Origin: Lachnospiraceae bacterium
Lineage (GTDB): Bacteria > Bacillota > Clostridia > Lachnospirales > Lachnospiraceae
Assembly: GCA_024684155.1 (NCBI GenBank)
Contig: JAIKXK010000241.1
Span: 1 to 16,556, forward strand
Direction of reading: 5' to 3'
DNA length: 16,556 bases
Position 1 is the first letter of the stretch, and the number at the start of each line of letters is the position of its first letter. The notes under the pieces were generated by a model. The model did no database searches. It was not told where the DNA came from and worked only from the letters and a program-made list of their open reading frames with translations. The position numbers and the translations under genes were made by a program. Below, in pieces: positions 13,392 to 16,556 of the stretch.

Positions 13392-14675
13392 ATGGAACAT
13401 AAAAATATTGTTGCCACTATCTACTTAAAAGATGGTAAGGCAGTGAAGGGATTGCATGATACAACAGAAGGTGTTGATGTCCTTGAACTTGCTCAAATGT
13501 ACAATGATAGTGGAATTGATAAGATTATTTGTATTGATCTTTCTAAGGAGGACGAGGAACACGAAAAAAATATTTTGGCAATTCGTGAAATCAATCGTAC
13601 CATTGATGTGAAAACCTGTGGTGGTGGAAACATTAAAAGGTTAGAAGATGTAAAGAAGTTTTTGTACGCTGGATGTATTGAAGTAGTTTTAAATGGTTCA
13701 AAACCAGAAACAGCAGAACTCTTTGAAGAAGCTGCAAAGAGATTTGGTCAGGAAAAGATTTTAGTGTCAATTAATACACTTGATTTCTTATTTAAAAATG
13801 GAAAAGTCATGTCTTCTTATGTTCATGAATTAATTGTTATGAACAAAGAATTAGTTCTTGGATTGGAAAACCTTACAGATGTACCTTATATTTTGGTACA
13901 AAATGAAGAAGATGTAGAAGAGATTCAAAAGGTATTATCTTCTGAAAAAATTCGTGGTATCTATGGCGATTTTATTAATGATACCAATACAGATATTATG
14001 AGCTTAAAAGCTACTTTATCAGAACGCGGTATCCTTATGGATAACTTTGAACCTAAACTAAAATGGGAAGATTTAAAGACAAATTCCGATGGATTAATTC
14101 CATGTATTGTTCAGGATTATAAGACAAATGAAGTTCTTATGATGGCTTATATGAATGAAGAAAGCTTTAATACCACTATTCGTCTTGGAAAGATGACGTA
14201 TTACAGTCGTTCCCGTAGAGAACTTTGGATTAAAGGTATGACATCTGGTCATACACAGTATGTAAAATCTCTTACAGCAGATTGTGATTATGACACCTTA
14301 CTTGCAAAGGTTTCCCAGGTAGGAGGAATTGCCTGCCATACAGGGGCACCAAGCTGTTTCTTTAACGAAATCGTAAAGAAAGAATATGTAGAGCGTAATC
14401 CATTAAAAATCTTTGAAGATGTATATCAGGTAATTTGTGATCGTAAGGTAAATCCAAAAGAAGGAAGCTACACCAACTATCTGTTTGATAAAGGCATTGA
14501 TAAGATCTTAAAGAAAGTGGGAGAAGAAGCAACAGAAATTGTAATTGCTGCGAAAAACCCTAATAACGAAGAAGTAGTATATGAAACCTCAGATTTCTTG
14601 TATCATTTAATGGTACTTATGGTAGAAAAAAATGTATCTTGGGAAGATGTGGTCCGTGAATTGGCTCAGCGATAG
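13392..14675 (+). CDS. hisIE: HisIE (PRA cyclohydrolase / PRATP pyrophosphohydrolase) with N-terminal HisF/HisA-like barrel domain
   Basis: Carries out steps 2 and 3 of histidine synthesis. The 427 residues are about double a normal HisIE. Residues 234-325 are HisI, with WIKGMTSGHTQ (279-289), the metal motif DCDYD (297-301), Cys315-His316 and Cys322. Residues about 338-427 are HisE, with KKVGEEATE (374-382) and YETSDFLYHL (397-406). Residues 1-218 resemble a HisF/HisA barrel: YLKDGKAVKG (11-20), the phosphate-loop CGGGNIKRLEDV (76-87), AGCIEVVLNG (93-102) and a terminal SLKATLSERGI. The two catalytic aspartates of those enzymes appear replaced, by Tyr11 and Asn128, and the second phosphate loop is not recognisable. 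The barrel is thus probably catalytically dead and structural or regulatory (inference). AGGAG lies ten bases upstream. It is last in the operon; a terminator follows. Confidence 0.93.
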   Translation: MEHKNIVATIYLKDGKAVKGLHDTTEGVDVLELAQMYNDSGIDKIICIDLSKEDEEHEKNILAIREINRTIDVKTCGGGNIKRLEDVKKFLYAGCIEVVLNGSKPETAELFEEAAKRFGQEKILVSINTLDFLFKNGKVMSSYVHELIVMNKELVLGLENLTDVPYILVQNEEDVEEIQKVLSSEKIRGIYGDFINDTNTDIMSLKATLSERGILMDNFEPKLKWEDLKTNSDGLIPCIVQDYKTNEVLMMAYMNEESFNTTIRLGKMTYYSRSRRELWIKGMTSGHTQYVKSLTADCDYDTLLAKVSQVGGIACHTGAPSCFFNEIVKKEYVERNPLKIFEDVYQVICDRKVNPKEGSYTNYLFDKGIDKILKKVGEEATEIVIAAKNPNNEEVVYETSDFLYHLMVLMVEKNVSWEDVVRELAQR

Positions 14676-14679
14676 ATAC

Positions 14680-14709
14680 TTGCAGTTTCATAAGTTTATT
14701 ATGTATAAT
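14680..14709 (+). promoter_or_regulatory. Candidate promoter of the radical SAM gene, nested against the his terminator
   Basis: TTGCAG (14680-14685) and a perfect TATAAT (14704-14709) are separated by 18 bases. The -35 box matches four of six. The predicted start near 14716 falls inside the left arm of the terminator hairpin (14711-14719). RNA started here would therefore lack most of that arm and should not fold the terminator. Confidence 0.55.
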
Positions 14710-14710
14710 G

Positions 14711-14745
14711 ATTCCGACCTGTATAGTGGGTCGGAATTTTTATTT
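14711..14745 (+). terminator. Intrinsic terminator of the his operon
   Basis: A perfect 9-pair stem (14711-14719 with 14729-14737, core ATTCCGACC) closes a 9-base loop and is followed by a T-rich run to 14745. It lies 35 bases after the hisIE stop and 11 bases before the next ATG. Confidence 0.85.
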
Positions 14746-14756
14746 AAAGGAATTGT

Positions 14757-16556
14757 ATGAGAAAGTTATTTTTAAGTGATGAAATTTTAATGTCCGTGGA
14801 AAAATCTGCGAGATATATTGGAAATGAAGTAAATTCAGTGAAGAAAGACCCTTCATCGGTGGATCTTCGATTTTGTATGTGTTTTCCAGATGTTTATGAA
14901 ATTGGAATGAGCCATCTTGGAATTCAGATTTTATATGAAATGATGAACCGAAGAGAAGATGTGTACTGTGAACGAGTATATTCTCCCTGGCCGGATTTAC
15001 ATAAGATTATGAAGGAAAAAGACATTCCTTTATTTGCCTTAGAAACCCAGGAGCCTATTAAGAATTTTGATATGCTTGGTATTACCCTTCAATATGAAAT
15101 GTGTTATACCAATATTTTACAAATCTTAGATTTAAGCCAGATTCCACTTTTGACAAAGAATCGAAGTGATAGTGACCCTATCATTATTGGTGGTGGACCA
15201 TGTGTATATAATCCAGAGCCAATTGCTCCATTTTTCGATATTTTATATATTGGAGAAGGAGAGACTAGCTATGATGAGCTTTTTGATTTGTATATCGGAA
15301 TGAAAAAAGAAGGAAACTTTCATCGAGAAGAGTTTCTGCGTAAGGCTAGTAATATTCCAGGTTTGTATGTACCTTCTTTATATGAAGTTACCTATAAAGA
15401 AGATGGAACCATAGAAGATTTTTATCCTATTTATGAAGATGTTCCAAAGACCGTAAAGCGTCAGGTAGTTACAGATATGGATAGCTCTGCTTATCCGACA
15501 AAACCTATTGTACCTTTTGTACAGGCAACACAGGATAGAGCTGTTCTTGAAATTCAAAGAGGCTGTATTAGAGGTTGTAGATTTTGTCAGGCTGGTATGA
15601 TATATCGCCCTAATAGAGAGCGTAGCTATGAAGTGTTAAAGGATTATGCGAAAGAGATTTTAGCTTCTACAGGACATGATGAAATTTCTCTTTCTTCTTT
15701 AAGTTCCAGTGACTATACCCAGTTGCCGGAGCTTGTAAACTTTTTAATTGATGATTGCTGCAAAGATGGAGTAAATATATCGTTGCCATCCCTTCGTATA
15801 GATGCCTTTTCTTTGGATGTAATGTCAAAGGTTCAAGACATTAAAAAAAGTTCCGTTACCTTTGCTCCGGAGGCCGGTTCTCAAAGAATGAGAAATGTTA
15901 TTAACAAAGGACTTACGGTCGAAGATATATTGGGCGGAGCCGAAAAAGCATTTATTGGTGGATGGAATAAGGTGAAGCTTTATTTTATGCTTGGTCTTCC
16001 TTCAGAAACAGAAGAGGATATGAAGGCAATCCCAATGCTTGGAAATGAAATTGCAGCCCTGTATTATGAAACGGTGCCAAAGGAAAAACGAAATGGAAAA
16101 TGTCAGATTACCATGTCAACCTCCTTTTTTGTTCCGAAACCATTTACTCCTTTCCAATGGGCTAGAATGTATACAAAAGATGAATACTTACATCGTGCAA
16201 AGATTGTAAATGATACCATGAAAGAACAGCTAAATCATAAGAGCCTTCGCTATCAGTGGCATCATGCCGATGTTACTGTATTAGAAGGAATCTTTGCTAG
16301 AGGTGATCGAAAAGTAGCTGATGTAATTTTATATGCCTATGAACATGGACAATATTTTGATGCCTGGGGTGAGTTTTTCGATGTGGAAAAATGGGATGAG
16401 GCTTTTCGTGCCTGCAACGTAGATCCTGATTTTTATATTATGCGTGAACGTGATATTGATGAAGTATTCCCATGGGATTTTATTGATTGTGGAGTAACAA
16501 AGAAATTCTTACAAAGAGAGTGGCTGCGTTCCAAAGAAGAAAAGGTAACAAAGAAT
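14757..16556 (+). CDS. B12-binding-like radical SAM protein, TIGR03960-type (3' end outside window)
   Basis: The frame is open for 600 codons from ATG 14757 to the window edge, so the gene is partial. AAAGGA (14746-14751) lies five bases before the ATG. The N-terminal half has a cobalamin-binding-like fold signature: FPDVYEIGMSHLGIQILYE, then IIIGGGPCVYNPEPIAPFFD and IGEGE. The radical SAM cluster motif is CIRGCRFC at 270-277, followed by QAGMIYRPNRER. Downstream, TFAPEAGSQRMRNVINKG, KLYFMLGLPSETEED and PKPFTPFQW are typical of this family. The visible end (MRERDIDEVFPWDFIDCGVTK, read in parts) is close to the usual C-terminus, so probably only some tens of residues or fewer are missing. The reaction is unknown. 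In Clostridia this gene usually precedes a DUF2344 gene and an RNase E/G gene, a prediction for the sequence just beyond the window. Confidence 0.9.
   Translation, partial: MRKLFLSDEILMSVEKSARYIGNEVNSVKKDPSSVDLRFCMCFPDVYEIGMSHLGIQILYEMMNRREDVYCERVYSPWPDLHKIMKEKDIPLFALETQEPIKNFDMLGITLQYEMCYTNILQILDLSQIPLLTKNRSDSDPIIIGGGPCVYNPEPIAPFFDILYIGEGETSYDELFDLYIGMKKEGNFHREEFLRKASNIPGLYVPSLYEVTYKEDGTIEDFYPIYEDVPKTVKRQVVTDMDSSAYPTKPIVPFVQATQDRAVLEIQRGCIRGCRFCQAGMIYRPNRERSYEVLKDYAKEILASTGHDEISLSSLSSSDYTQLPELVNFLIDDCCKDGVNISLPSLRIDAFSLDVMSKVQDIKKSSVTFAPEAGSQRMRNVINKGLTVEDILGGAEKAFIGGWNKVKLYFMLGLPSETEEDMKAIPMLGNEIAALYYETVPKEKRNGKCQITMSTSFFVPKPFTPFQWARMYTKDEYLHRAKIVNDTMKEQLNHKSLRYQWHHADVTVLEGIFARGDRKVADVILYAYEHGQYFDAWGEFFDVEKWDEAFRACNVDPDFYIMRERDIDEVFPWDFIDCGVTKKFLQREWLRSKEEKVTKN

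Noticed and set aside
13392..14675. Assembly error or frameshift joining hisA/hisF to hisIE
   Set aside because: A single uninterrupted frame with its own ribosome site spans all domains, and there is no leftover stop/start or duplicated sequence at the junction near residue 220.

Overview
The window is low-GC, gene-dense chromosomal DNA with Gram-positive style signals: strong AGGAG/GGAGG ribosome sites, TTGACA/TATAAT promoters, and U-tailed hairpin terminators. Gene content and order point to a clostridial Firmicute, most likely a member of the Lachnospiraceae. The supporting features are RqcH, yicC-gmk-rpoZ-rimO-pgsA-cinA, RecU, a HisZ-dependent short HisG, and a HisIE carrying an extra TIM-barrel-like domain. 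The family assignment is inference from gene content, not a database result. I see no mobile element, CRISPR array, tRNA or rRNA gene.

Layout. Positions 1-36 may hold the last codons of a plus-strand gene, followed by a bidirectional terminator (40-86). The rescue factor gene rqcH runs leftwards from 1833 to 88. A 171-base divergent region (1834-2004) carries back-to-back promoters. Rightwards, 2005-8009 is one tightly packed housekeeping cluster: yicC, gmk, rpoZ, rimO, pgsA, cinA-like, rsmD, coaD and an unnamed coiled-coil gene, closed by a terminator at 8015-8046. A second unit, 8053-9539, holds an RluA-family pseudouridine synthase and recU. The third unit (9636-14675) is a histidine operon, hisZ-hisG-hisD-hisB-hisIE, with a consensus promoter, an operator-like palindrome in the leader and a terminator at 14711-14745. 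From 14757 to the window edge runs a large B12-binding-like radical SAM gene whose 3' end lies outside the window.

How the genes work together. The housekeeping cluster combines RNA turnover (YicC), nucleotide supply (Gmk), RNA polymerase (omega), ribosome modification (RimO, RsmD), phospholipid synthesis (PgsA) and CoA synthesis (CoaD). The his operon supplies steps 1-3 (HisG/HisZ, HisE, HisI), the dehydratase (HisB) and the last two oxidations (HisD). It lacks hisA, hisF, hisH, hisC and a histidinol-phosphatase, which must be elsewhere if the pathway is complete.

The points most worth a second look are: the barrel domain fused to HisIE, which resembles HisF/HisA but appears to lack both catalytic aspartates; a TrpR-operator-like palindrome just downstream of the his promoter; a terminator whose left arm overlaps the predicted start point of the next promoter; and a pseudouridine synthase gene starting 7 bases after a terminator with no visible ribosome site. 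No convincing wholly new multi-gene system was found; most of the window is conserved core genome.
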